From: Nemertoderma westbladi
Lineage: Eukaryota; Xenacoelomorpha; Nemertodermatida; Nemertodermatidae
Direction of reading: 5' to 3'
DNA length: 30,885 nt
NCBI GenBank assembly: GCA_032718475.1
Contig: JAUCBJ010002388.1
Span: 1 to 30,885, forward strand
The notes below the pieces were generated by a model. It was not told where the DNA came from and searched no databases. It saw only the letters and a list, made by a program, of their open reading frames with translations. A program made the position numbers and the translations under genes. Below are positions 20,541 through 30,313 of this stretch, piece after piece (within the stretch, counting starts at the first letter, position 1; each line of letters opens with the position of its first letter).

Positions 20541-20705
20541 GTTAGCTCATTTTAAACGGAACCGTTTAAAGGGTGCTAACCCAAAATTTTGAGTTACCTC
20601 CTTTTAAACGGCACCGTTTAAAAAGGGCTAACTCAAACGTTGATTAAAGGGTGCTAACTATAAATAATTCTACAAATTTTGAGTTACAGTAGCTCCTTTT
20701 TAATG
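20541..20705. repeat. Tandem palindromes built on TTTAAACGG
   Basis: Two nested hairpins. First, gttagc (20541-20546) and gctaac (20575-20580) flank TTTAAACGGAACCGTTTAAA (20551-20570), a perfect palindrome except the central AA. Second, gagtta (20591-20596) and taactc (20629-20634) flank a copy (20602-20623) with central CA. gggtgctaac recurs at 20571 and 20649, and gagttac again near 20683. It may be a decayed palindromic mobile element or a cis-regulatory cluster 100-270 bp upstream of the ORF at 20809. Confidence 0.8.
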
Positions 20706-20808
20706 CCAAGTGACGATTTCTAGAATGTTGTCAAACATTACAAAAGGGTCAATAAAAATTTTCATAATACAAGAACATGTTTAATCAATTTATTTGCTCA
20801 TAAAAAGA

Positions 20809-21420
20809 ATGAAGCGATTATTCAGGCAGGATATTAGCTACGGGAAGCATGTAGCATACGAGAACAGTCAGGTGGAGGAGACGAGGAAAGATAAATCCAA
20901 TGAAGTTAAAGCTAAACCGTCAAACTTTGGTATAAACAAGCCACGCCCGTCGTACACCTCCTACTTACAGCGAGGGGGCGGTAAACGCTCGCCCCCCTCC
21001 AGTCCGGGGAACATAACGACCGGTTACCTGGCCCCCAAGTCGCCCCAGATGTACAGCGCTATACGGGGCGAACATGTGGCCGGTAAGTCTAAACATGACG
21101 GCGGCGAACGACACAACCTGTTGTCGGTGAAAAAGAAGAATAAAGGGCAGGTGAGAGCCAACAGTAGGGGGTGGGATAGGTCGAACGAGGAAGATATCCC
21201 CGGTTCGGATCAATGGACAGCCGACGTAAAGCGGGTAGCCGCTACGAACACAAGTAGACCAGGTACCCCGTCTGGATTGCCGCCGGCGATGCGCTCAACC
21301 AAATGCTACGCGTTTTACGCGATATCCTTCATTATATTCTGGTTTATAGTAATCATTGTCCTCTCTATACTGGCGCAGTTGTTCAATATTGATGTTAAAA
21401 TAACACGAAATGTATATTGA
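20809..21420 (+). CDS. Uncharacterised basic protein with single C-terminal membrane segment
   Basis: Intronless ORF of 203 residues starting at ATG 20809 (an in-frame TAA lies upstream at 20782) and ending TGA 21418-21420. Residues 1-165 are hydrophilic, basic and low in complexity, rich in Lys, Ser, Pro and Gly (for example LQRGGGKRSPPSSPGN, SVKKKNKG, TSRPGTPSGLPP), with no signal peptide. Residues about 166-192 (CYAFYAISFIIFWFIVII and on to QLF) form one strong membrane segment, followed by an 11-residue tail. This suggests a tail-anchored or type II protein with a disordered cytosolic part. Codons are clearly more GC-rich than the flanks (gcccccctccagtccgggg), as expected for real coding sequence. 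AATAAA follows at 21542. The family is not recognised. It could also be the last exon of a longer gene, since an aaaaag precedes the ATG. Confidence 0.72.
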   Translation: MKRLFRQDISYGKHVAYENSQVEETRKDKSNEVKAKPSNFGINKPRPSYTSYLQRGGGKRSPPSSPGNITTGYLAPKSPQMYSAIRGEHVAGKSKHDGGERHNLLSVKKKNKGQVRANSRGWDRSNEEDIPGSDQWTADVKRVAATNTSRPGTPSGLPPAMRSTKCYAFYAISFIIFWFIVIIVLSILAQLFNIDVKITRNVY

Positions 21421-21952
21421 TACAATTTATAAATTGTTCATTGTTCCAAATACAGTAGGGAGATGTGGTGAATTTTAATTATTATACAGACACCAAACAT
21501 CTTAAAAAATTTACATTTTCTAGAATATTATGTTGTATCTGAATAAATGACCTGCAGCGGAAGCAAATACATGCAACTTTCTAACGCCTTTTACTCAGCA
21601 TCTCGCACCGAAATTCAACATTTTTACAAATTTGGAATCCTGCATGGCCAGCTTTCTATCGGTACAAACAAACAGATATAAGGTACCGGTAGTCCCTACA
21701 AGAATAACTGCGGTGTAACTGGTTAAATATCTCCGCAGACACTTTTAAAACGGTTGTAGCTAAAGAGTGGAAACGAAAACAAAAATTCTAACTCGCCCAC
21801 TAACAACAAGAAGGATGAAAGTGAAACTATCTCTGTTTCAAATTTCATGCGATATCATAGAGTTTTGTTGAACATTTGGGGGGGGGGGGGGGGGGGGGGG
21901 ACTATATTCCAGGACATGGTGTAAATCCGTGTAGGGTCTATGTTGTATGACA
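21421..21952 (+). other. 3' flank of membrane-protein gene
   Basis: Candidate 3' UTR with AATAAA at 21542-21547, then unassigned sequence up to a G23 run (21878-21900) and the 33/27-bp array. A single ttctagaa lies near 21519. No coding signal. Confidence 0.5.
21878..21900 (+). repeat. Homopolymer G tract (23 G)
   Basis: Twenty-three consecutive G about 50 bp before the 33/27-bp minisatellite. Such a run can form a quadruplex. The exact length is uncertain. Confidence 0.85.
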
Positions 21953-24911
21953 GAGGGTTTGAAATTCCTTGCAAATAACAAGGGTCTGAAATTCCTTGCC
22001 AATAGAAACTGTAAGGTCCGAAATTCCTTGCCAATAGCACACTGTAGGGTCCGAAATTCCTTGCCAATAGCATACTGTAGGGTCCGAAATTCATTGTAAA
22101 TAACAAGGGTTTGAAATTCCTTGCAAATAACAAGGGTCTGAAATTCCTTGCCAATAGCATACTGTAGGGTCTGAAACTCCTTGCCAATAGCATAGTGTAG
22201 GGTCTGAAATTCGTTGCAATTAAAAAGGGTCTGAAACTCCTTGCAAATAACAAGGGTCTGAAACTCCTTGCCAATAGCATACTGTAGGGTCAGAAATTCG
22301 TTGCCAATAGCATACTGTAGGGTCCGAAATTCCTTGCCAATAGCATACTGTAGGGTCCGAAATTCGTTGCCAATAGCATACTGTAGGGTCCGAAATTCCT
22401 TGCCAATAGCATACTGTAGGGTCCGAAATTCCTTGCAAATAATAAGGGTCTGAAACTCCTTGCCAATAGCATACTGTAGGGTCCGAAATTCGTTGCCAAT
22501 AGCATACTGTAGGGTTGCAAATAACAAGGGTCTGAAATTCCTTGCAAATAGCATACTGTAGGGTCTAAAACTCCTTGCCAATAGTAAGCTGTAGGGTCCG
22601 AAATTCCTTGCAAATAACAAGGGTCTGAAACTCCTTGCCAATAGCAAACTGTAGGGTCCGCAATTCCTTCCCAATAGCATAGACTGTAGGGTCCGAAATT
22701 CCTTCCAAATAACAAGGGTCTGAAATTCCTTCCCAATAGCATACTGTAGGGTCCGAAATTCCTTGCCAATAGAATACTGTAGGGTCTGAAATTCCTTGCA
22801 AATAACAAGGGTCTGAAATTCCTTGCAAATAGCATACTGTAGGTCTAAAACTCCTTGCCAATAGTAAGCTGTAGGGTCCGAAATTCCTTGCAAATAACAA
22901 GGGTCTGAAACTCCTTGCCAATAGCATACTGTGAAGGGTCTGAAACTCCTTGCCAATAGCAAACTGTAGGGTCCGAAATTCCTTACCAATAGCTTACTGT
23001 AGGGTCCGAAATTCCTTACCAATAGCTTACTGTAGGGTCCGAAATTCCTTGCCAATAGAATACTGTAGGGTCTGAAATTCCTAGCAAATAACGAAGGTCT
23101 AAAATACCTTGCCAATAGCATACCGTAGGGTCTGAAATTCTTTACCAATAGCATACTGTAGGGTCCGAAATTCCTTGCCAATAGCATACCGTAGGGTCTG
23201 AAATTCTTTACCAATAGCATACTGTAGGGTCCGAAATTCCTTGCCAATAGAATACTGTAGGGTCTGAAATTCCTAGCAAATAACGAAGGTCTAAAATACC
23301 TTGCCAATAGCATACCGTAGGGTCTGAAATTCCTTACCAATAGCATACTGTAGGGTCCGAAATTCCTTGCAAATAACAAGGGTCTGAAACTCCTTGCCAA
23401 TAGCATACCGTAGGGTCTGAAATTCCTTGCAAATAGCATACTGTAGGTCTAAAACTCCTTGCCAATAGTAAGCTGTAGGGTCCGAAATTCCTTGCAAATA
23501 ACAAGGGTCTGAAACTCCTTGCCAATAGCATACTGTGAAGGGTCTGAAACTCCTTGCCAATAGCAAACTGTAGGGTCCGAAATTCCTTACCAATAGCTTA
23601 CTGTAGGGTCCGAAATTCCTTGCCAATAGAATACTGTAGGGTCTGAAATTCCTAGCAAATAACGAAGGTCTAAAATACCTTGCCAATAGCATACCGTAGG
23701 GTCTGAAATTCTTTACCAATAGCATACTGTAGGGTCCGAAATTCCTTGCCAATAGAATACTGTAGGGTCTGAAATTCCTAGCAAATAACGAAGGTCTAAA
23801 ATACCTTGCCAATAGCATACCGTAGGGTCTGAAATTCCTTGCAAATAGCATACTGTAGGGTCTAAAACTCCTTGCCAATAGTAAGCTGTAGGGTCCGAAA
23901 TTCCTTGCAAATAACAAGGGTCTGAAACTCCTTGCCAATAGCATACTGTGAAGGGTCTGAAACTCCTTGCCAATAGCAAACTGTAGGGTCCGAAATTCCT
24001 TACCAATAGCTTACTGTAGGGTCCGAAATTCCTTACCAATAGCTTACTGTAGGGTCCGAAATTCCTTGCCAATAGAATACTGTAGGGTCTGAAATTCCTA
24101 GCAAATAACGAAGGTCTAAAATACCTTGCCAATAGCATACCGTAGGGTCTGAAATTCTTTACCAATAGCATACTGTAGGGTCCGAAATTCCTTGCCAATA
24201 GCATACTGTAGAGTCCGAAATTCCTTGCCAATAGCATACTGTAGGGTCCGAAATTCTTTACCAATAGCATACTGTAGGGTCCGAAATTCCTTGCAAATAA
24301 CAAGGGTCTGAAACTCCTTGCCAATAGCATACTGTAGGGTCCGAAATTCCTTGCAAATAACAAGGGTCTGAAACTCCTTACCAATAGCATACTGTAGGGT
24401 CCGAAATTCCTTGCAAATAACAAGGGTCTGAAACTCCTTGCCAATAGCATACTGTAGGGTCTGAAACTCCTTGCAAATAACAAGGGTCTGAAACTCCTTG
24501 CCAATAGCATACTGTAGGGTCTGAAACTCCTTGCAAATAATAAGGGTCTGAAACTCCTTGCCAATAGCATACTGTAGGGTCCGAAATTCCTTGCCAATAG
24601 CACACTGTAGGGTCCGAAATTCCTTGCCAATAGCATACTGTAGGGTCCGAAATTCCTTGCCAATAGCATACTGTAGGGTCCGAAATTCCTTGCAAATAAC
24701 AAGGGTCTGAAACTCCTTGCCAATAGCATACTGTAGGGTCCGAAATTCCTTGCCAATAGCATACTGTAGGGTCCGAAATTCCCTGCAATTAACAAGGGTC
24801 TGAAATTCCTTGCCAATAGCATACTGTAGGGTCCGAAATTCCTTCCCAATAGCATACTGTAGGGTCCGAAATTCCTTGCCAATAGCATAGGCCTACTGCA
24901 GGGTCCGAAAT
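21953..24911 (+). repeat. 33/27-bp mixed minisatellite with higher-order repeats
   Basis: About 2.96 kb of two interleaved unit types. The 33-bp unit is agggtccgaaattccttgcc plus aatagcatactgt; the 27-bp unit is agggtctgaaattccttgca plus aataaca. There are roughly 95 units in all. Multi-unit blocks are themselves repeated: the block with cctagcaaataacgaaggtc followed by taaaataccttgcc occurs near 23080, 23273, 23653, 23778 and 24098, and ctgtgaagggtctgaaact near 22930, 23534 and 23947. Long minus-strand ORFs here are translated repeat, favoured because 33 and 27 are multiples of three. No protein is called. Confidence 0.95.
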
Positions 24912-25869
24912 TTCACAAAATTTCTTAGAATTGAACCTCTGACTTGGGGTAATGCATACATGACAGATTTAATTAGGGTTTGAGCCTGACCATGACCTAC
25001 TATTATACAGTTTTAGGTCATGGACTGACCAAAAATATATATTTTGCTGGTAGAAAATATAAACAAAAGGTGCTTGGTTGAATTTCCTCGACATTTTTGG
25101 AGCCACTACGGTTGTTACCATCATCCCCCATCTTCAACTGCATTATGATGAATATATAGGTAGAGAGGTACGAGGTATATTCTATTGACTGGAAATATTT
25201 TTTTTGTGAATTTGACAAGTACAAGACCTGTAGGCCTACAATTTTTGAGAATTTATTGTGTCTGAAAATGTCTATATACTGTAGTCACTGTGCATAAAAG
25301 TATCAGACAACTTTTTGAAATGTGTAATACCATTTACAGTATACCATCTAAAAAATTCATTTAATTGCAGCGCCACCTAGCGACGCAGAAAGTTTTTTAA
25401 TAAAATTCCTCAACTAGAAAGGTTGACCGTGGTAGGTGGCGCCCTTTCTATATCACAGAGCCATTAGGGTTTCAGGTGGCAAACATATTTATTTATATGT
25501 TAAACCAATATCAACTAATATTAAATAGAGAAACATAAAAACCAGTCCTTATCAGGACTAATTAGGGGCCTACTTCATGCGATACATAACAATTGTCAAG
25601 TAATCCTGAAACTTAAAAATATATAGGGGAGAGCAGGGAGGGTTGAACCATAAGGAGGGGTGAGTCAGTGCAATTTAGGGGGGGCCTTTACCTTTTTTAG
25701 TATAAAAAATGCAAAAACATTATGTTTTTAGTCGATTTTTGTGCAGAATTTAATGGTGAATCCGAATATGTAAGTTATGACTTCTCAACATGTTTAGTTT
25801 TGGAGACGATTTCACCTTGGAATGTTTCTATAAAATAATAACCGCATCATCCGTTGCCACTTCTCATGT
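24912..25869. other. Unassigned stretch before LINE 2
   Basis: No supported gene. It contains the inverted pair gcgccaccta (25370-25379) and taggtggcgc (25433-25442), and a G-rich patch near 25625-25690. LINE coding similarity becomes readable only from about 25870; the true 5' end of that element could lie within this stretch. Confidence 0.45.
25370..25442. repeat. Inverted repeat with CTCF-like arms
   Basis: Perfect 10-bp arms gcgccaccta and taggtggcgc, 53 bp apart. Each arm read outward resembles the core AGRKGGCRS of the CTCF motif. It may also be the ends of a small decayed transposon. Confidence 0.5.
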
Positions 25870-26980
25870 TCTGGAGGACTGGCTAAGAAGATTCCTAAGG
25901 TGGTTCTGATTGTGTGCTACTCTCCAACTAGTGTTGTCCCTGTAGAGGAGGTGGAACATTTTTTACCAGAATCTACAAGCAGCTACTGATGGAGTGGATC
26001 AGCATGCATTCTTAACATTCCTGGGAGACTTACCTACATCGCCCTGGGTCTATAGCAATAGTGTTAACCGAAATTCCGTCCATCTTCAGGAATTTTCTCT
26101 GGAAATGGATTATTTTCAGAGAGAAACCCAGTTCAAGAAACGAACTGGAAAGCTATGGACTCATAGTGGACCCAGTGGTCACAAGTCCCAGATAGACCAT
26201 ATTCTGTTTCGTACGAAATACAGGAGCTTTATACAAGACTGTAATGCATTTACACTTCGACCCTTCTCCAGTGATCACCGCCTTATTGTGGCCAAGGTAA
26301 GACTTGGTCTGCGTCCTAGCAGAACAACGAAATCTGCCTTGCAGCGACATGACTGGTCCTCTCTGTTGTAACAGCCAAGTGTGAGATCCAGCTTCACACT
26401 ACAGCTGAGCAACATATATGAGGCTCTTGCCTCTGGGGCGGCAGATCACTGCGAGGGCTATACTGCAAGTTAGCAGCTGCAGAAACAGTTCTTGTATACC
26501 CTTGAAACAGGAAAAGGGCCCCCTGGACTGACCAAAAAATTCAGAAGTGAAGTGTAGTGAAGAAATCAGAAGTATAAGGCGCAGAAAGAGTCCCGACTCA
26601 AACAGACTAAAGCAGCCAAGAATGCAGTTAAGGCTGCATCTATGTCCCTGAACAGGCAGTACTCTGTTAATTTACAGGAGCTAATAAACCAACAGGTTGA
26701 TGCCATCAATGATGCTGACGACAGCAGGCAATCAGCCCAGGCATGGAAATCGATCAACTTGCTTACTGGGCGGAAAAGCCAACCAACCACCAAGGTTAAG
26801 GCAGAATCACCAGCCGATCGCCTCAATGGTTGGAAGGCCCACTTAGAAAAGCTCCTCAATAATGACAGGGTATTGCCTGATAACTTTATAGAAGTAAAAG
26901 TGTCTGAGTCTGTACTCCAAGATATTCCCATTGGCGATATCTCCGTTGCAGAAATGAAGGCTGCTGCAAAGAGCATTAAC
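25870..26980 (+). pseudogene. LINE 2, 5' part: AP-type endonuclease and linker
   Basis: Decayed 5' portion of a non-LTR retrotransposon ORF2. Around 25900-25935 it reads KVVLIVCYSPTS, followed by a frameshift. The open stretch 25994-26371 contains endonuclease landmarks: FLGDLPTSPW (normally GDFN), SQIDHIL and SSDHRLIVAKV, including the terminal SDH catalytic motif. A stop after RHDWSSLL ends it. The linker resumes at 26642 (SMSLNRQYSVNLQELINQ) and runs to AEMKAAAKSIN at 26980, where the piggyBac-like element begins. The first catalytic Asn position is altered (GDL for GDFN) and several frameshifts are present, so it is inactive. Confidence 0.88.
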
Positions 26981-27296
26981 CCTTTCCGGTCGGGGGACTA
27001 GATCTAGTCCACCTGGTAGTGTCCTAGGGCCTAGATCTAGTCCATTGTATCTTACTGAGTATTGCGGCTAACAGATTGCACTAGGACAGTAGTAGGGGCA
27101 TACTATAGGTTTGCCGCACTGTTCTTGGTCATATCCAATTGCAGCCTACCAAGATTGGCGGGATTTTCAAACCAGAAACAGTGTTATGGTTTATTTTAAT
27201 TGCTTACTGTACACTACCGGTTGCCGGTCCACCAGTTGTACATAAATTTATTAGGTACAGGTAGAAACTAATAAATAGGGGCATTTTTATGGGGGA

Positions 27297-28109
27297 ATGG
27301 CATCGAAATACCCCCTAAGACTACGGACCCAGAGGAGGAGATATGGATATGATCCAGATGATGAATCCGATTCATATGAGTGCAGTGAAACTTCGACTTT
27401 GGATGATGAGGATGGCTGGGAAACCGATAATGACTCAGACTCAGAAGACGAAGGATTTGAAGAATTCCTGTCAGTACTGCAGAATACGTGGGCCTTTGTT
27501 GGAGAAGAGAACCACTTGTGGGTTCCAGTTCGCGATTTTAAAACCTCGGAAACTGGTTGGAAAGGTATAGATACAACGGAATTTTAGGTAAAGGATTATG
27601 TCGATTTATTTATCACTAATAAACTAGTGGATATAATTGTATCCAGTACAAATCAACGAATAAACCTTATATATCTTCATGCAGCGCTGTACGTAAATCC
27701 TATTCATGGTTTGTCAAACTAGGCATTCACTACATACAGCGTCTGGTCCTAAACAGTTTTAAAAGATATCGTGGTGATAAAAAACCACACGGTGGTAAAG
27801 ATGGTAAACCAAAACGGATGACGTTTTATGAATATAATCTAGACGTCGTTTACCACCTTTCCCAGGTACAGACGAGCCCACATAAACCAATACGTCAGCC
27901 AGTACCTCCCACCCCATCAACGACTCCAATACACAAACTCGTAAAACAAGAACAAATTGGGAAAACCCAATGGCCACAGAAACGTTGTCGTGTCTGTAGT
28001 ACAGTAGCAAAGATAATATAGTAAAAAAATCTCGGTATATCTGCCCGGTGTGCCCCGACAAACCTGGACTTTGCCCTACATGTTTTAGTGAATATCCTCC
28101 TTATTTGTA
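27297..28109 (+). pseudogene. Internally deleted piggyBac-type transposase
   Basis: The N-terminal open stretch (27297-27587) starts MASKYPLRLRTQRRR and has the long acidic region typical of piggyBac transposases (DNDSDSEDEGFEEF), then WVPVRDFKTSETGWKG. After a stop, VDLFITNKLVDIIVSSTNQR (about 27600-27659) matches the start of the family's DDE domain. The sequence then jumps, near 27670-27725, to a C-terminal part: LVLNSFKRYRG, RMTFYEYNLDVVYHL, then KRCRVC and, after a frameshift in an A run near 28022-28029, RYICPVCPDKPGLCPTCF, the cysteine-rich zinc-binding tail. The conserved catalytic Asp region is absent. The product cannot transpose the element alone. Confidence 0.85.
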
Positions 28110-28252
28110 AAATGTTGTGATTTTATTTCAGTACGGTATATTTTTATATTTTTTGCGATTTTATACTGCATAGTATACTGTGTTATAAATTAATAAATGC
28201 TTTGTTTGAAAAAACATATTCAGCTTGGAATTAGAAACCTTGAAACTGATAA

Positions 28253-28625
28253 GTAGAAACTCAGACACTCAAAAGTAGAATCTCCGACACTCAAAGTAGA
28301 ATTTCGGACATTCAAAGTAGAATCTCGGACACTCAAAGTAGAATCTCGGACACTCAAAGTAGAATCTCGGACACTCAAAGTAAAATTTCGGACATGCAGA
28401 AGTATAATTTCGGACACTCGAAAGTAGAATTTCGGACATTCAAAGTAGAATCTCGGACACACAAAGTAGAATCTCGGACACTCAAAGTAAAATTTCGGAC
28501 ATGCAGAAGTAGAATTTCGGACACTCAAAAGTAGAATTTCGGACATTCAGAAGTAGAATCTCGTACTCTCAGAGTAGAATCTCGGACTCTCAAAGTAGAA
28601 TTTCAGATGATCAGAGTCTATTTCG
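28253..28625 (+). repeat. 21-bp minisatellite inside the piggyBac-like element
   Basis: About 17 units of gtagaatctcggacactcaaa and variants (atttcggacattca, aatttcggacatgcag), 20-23 bp long, between the transposase remnant and the right inverted end. The minus-strand ORF across it is translated repeat. Confidence 0.92.
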
Positions 28626-28750
28626 GATGCTCAAAAAGTATATGGGACACACTGAGTGTCGAAAATATACTCTGAAAATGATGTTTATTTTATAACTTTT
28701 ATTGCCGCTCACTACTACATGGACTAGATCTAGTCCCCAGACCGGAAAGG

Positions 28751-30313
28751 AAAGGGTGGCAGTGGAGTAGATAGTGTTCCCCCTGAGGTCTTTAAAATAC
28801 TTGAGTGTTTAAAGCTCATCTATCCCATCATAGTAGACATGTACAGAACAACAAGAGTCCCACAAGAAATGAAAACAAATAAGTTGGTGCCAGTTCCCAA
28901 GAAGGGCAACCTAACACTCTATGGTTCTTTTCGGGGAATCTCATTGATCTCGATTGCTGCAAAGCTATACAATAGAATTCTATAAAATTGCATCAGGGAT
29001 CCCATTGAGAGACTGCTCCGTGGAAATCAGAATGGGTTCTGTAAAGGTCGTGGGACCATGGAGCCCATTTTGGCACTTAGAAGGATAATTGAAGAGTTAT
29101 CAAAAAAGAAAGACAGGCATCTGGCTGTTATCTTTGTTGACTTCTTCAAGGCCTTTGATTCAGTCTCTCGCTCACGTATGTTCAGCATACTTTCATTATA
29201 TGGGATTCCTGATGAAATTATTGCAGCAATCAGATCAGTATACGATGGTTCGACGACTATTTGTGTCTACTGTTGATGGTGACACAGAACCATTTGAAGT
29301 GTTATGGGAGTCCTCCAAGGAGACACACTTGCGCCATTCTTGTTCATAATTGTGGTTGACTATGTTCTACGCATGTCCTTAGATCATCATAATGATGATG
29401 GGGTGAATGGTAACTCCACCTACTGGCTCCAGAAGTTCGAGGAAATCCTGCCAAGTACCTAACTGATCTAGACTTTGCTGATGACTTAGGAGTACTCTCA
29501 GAATCACTAGAGGGAGCCCAACGGCTCCTCCAGCTCATTAGAACAGCTTCTAATGTTGGTCTTTTTATTAACTCCAAAAAGACCACAATTTTGACAATTA
29601 ACTTTGAAAGTTATTAGCAAGTCTCTGACCGGATGAGCATAAGCTCAAAGGACGGTATGCTTGAGCATGTGGACCACTTCTGTTACCTGGGATCATGGAT
29701 CCGGAAGTCAGGTGAGGACCTTCGAATACGTAAGGGAAGGGCATGGGCAGCCTTGAATGGGCTTTCCAGGATTTGGAAGTCACAGAGAATTAATCGGAAA
29801 CTTAAGGTCCGATTATTTAGAGCACCAGTGGTTCCAGTACTCCTCTATGGGAGTCCATGCTGGGCTCTAACTGCCGAGGACTCCAAATCTCTGGATGGCA
29901 CATTCGCAAGAATGCTACGCCGGGTTAATTGTGTCAAGTACAATGCACACATCTGCAACCAGACACTATAAAACATTGGAGATGTCTCATTGGTTCCCCC
30001 AAGCTTGACACTAGAACAAAGTCGCCTCCGCTTTGCAGGATATTGCTTTCGCCGTGAGGACCAGCCAGTGCATAATCGTGTGCTTTGGTAGCCTCATGGA
30101 GTGAGTAAGTATGGTGGACAGCCTATGACTCTTTTGAGGCGTATTCTTTTTTTTTTTAAGGACACTGGCCTTGAAGATGCGGATGATCTATGAAATGTCA
30201 TGGGTGATAGTGAGTTGTGGCGGCGCAATTTTGTAGACAAGCCAGCACAGCATTCTTAAAAATGCAGCTGCAATGCAACATGCCGATCACAGTAGTAGTA
30301 GTAGTAGACTAGG
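28751..30313 (+). pseudogene. LINE 2, 3' part: reverse transcriptase to tail
   Basis: Continuation of LINE 2 after the transposon. RT blocks in order: GVDSVPPEVFKIL, LVPVPKKGNL, FRGISLISIAAKLYNRIL (then an in-frame stop at about 28983), NQNGFCKGRGTMEPILALRR, motif A IFVDFFKAFDSVSRSR, LYGIPDEII (frameshift after 29240), GVLQGDTLAPFLF, motif C DFADDLGVLSES near 29472, LINSKKTTILTIN, then YLGSWIRKSGEDLRIRKG, FRAPVVPVLLYGSPCWALT and, in a new frame, LRFAGYCFRREDQPVHN. It ends at about 30259 (VDKPAQHS, stop) and a (tag)n stretch lies at about 30290-30309, a plausible microsatellite tail. Several frameshifts and stops make it inactive. Same broad LINE type as the copy at 400-1665. Confidence 0.9.

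Larger units (their letters stand above)
26981..28750 (+). mobile_element. piggyBac-like DNA transposon with deleted catalytic core
   Basis: 1770 bp bounded by inverted ends. cctttccggtc...ggggactagatctagtcca (26981-27011) pairs with 28720-28750 at 30 of 31 positions. Each end contains the perfect 16-bp palindrome GGACTAGATCTAGTCC, and a partial second copy, cctagatctagtcca, lies near 27029. TTAA, the piggyBac target, sits at 26976-26979 just outside the left end, but no TTAA follows the right end. Inside are fragments of a piggyBac-type transposase and a 21-bp minisatellite. It has inserted into LINE 2, between the codons for KSIN and the RT segment that begins GKGG. Confidence 0.85.

Noticed and set aside
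21838-24888. Long minus-strand ORFs (up to 533 codons) in the 33/27-bp array
   Set aside because: Units of 33 and 27 bp preserve frame. The peptides are repeat translations that switch frame where variant units change length, and there is no plausible gene structure.
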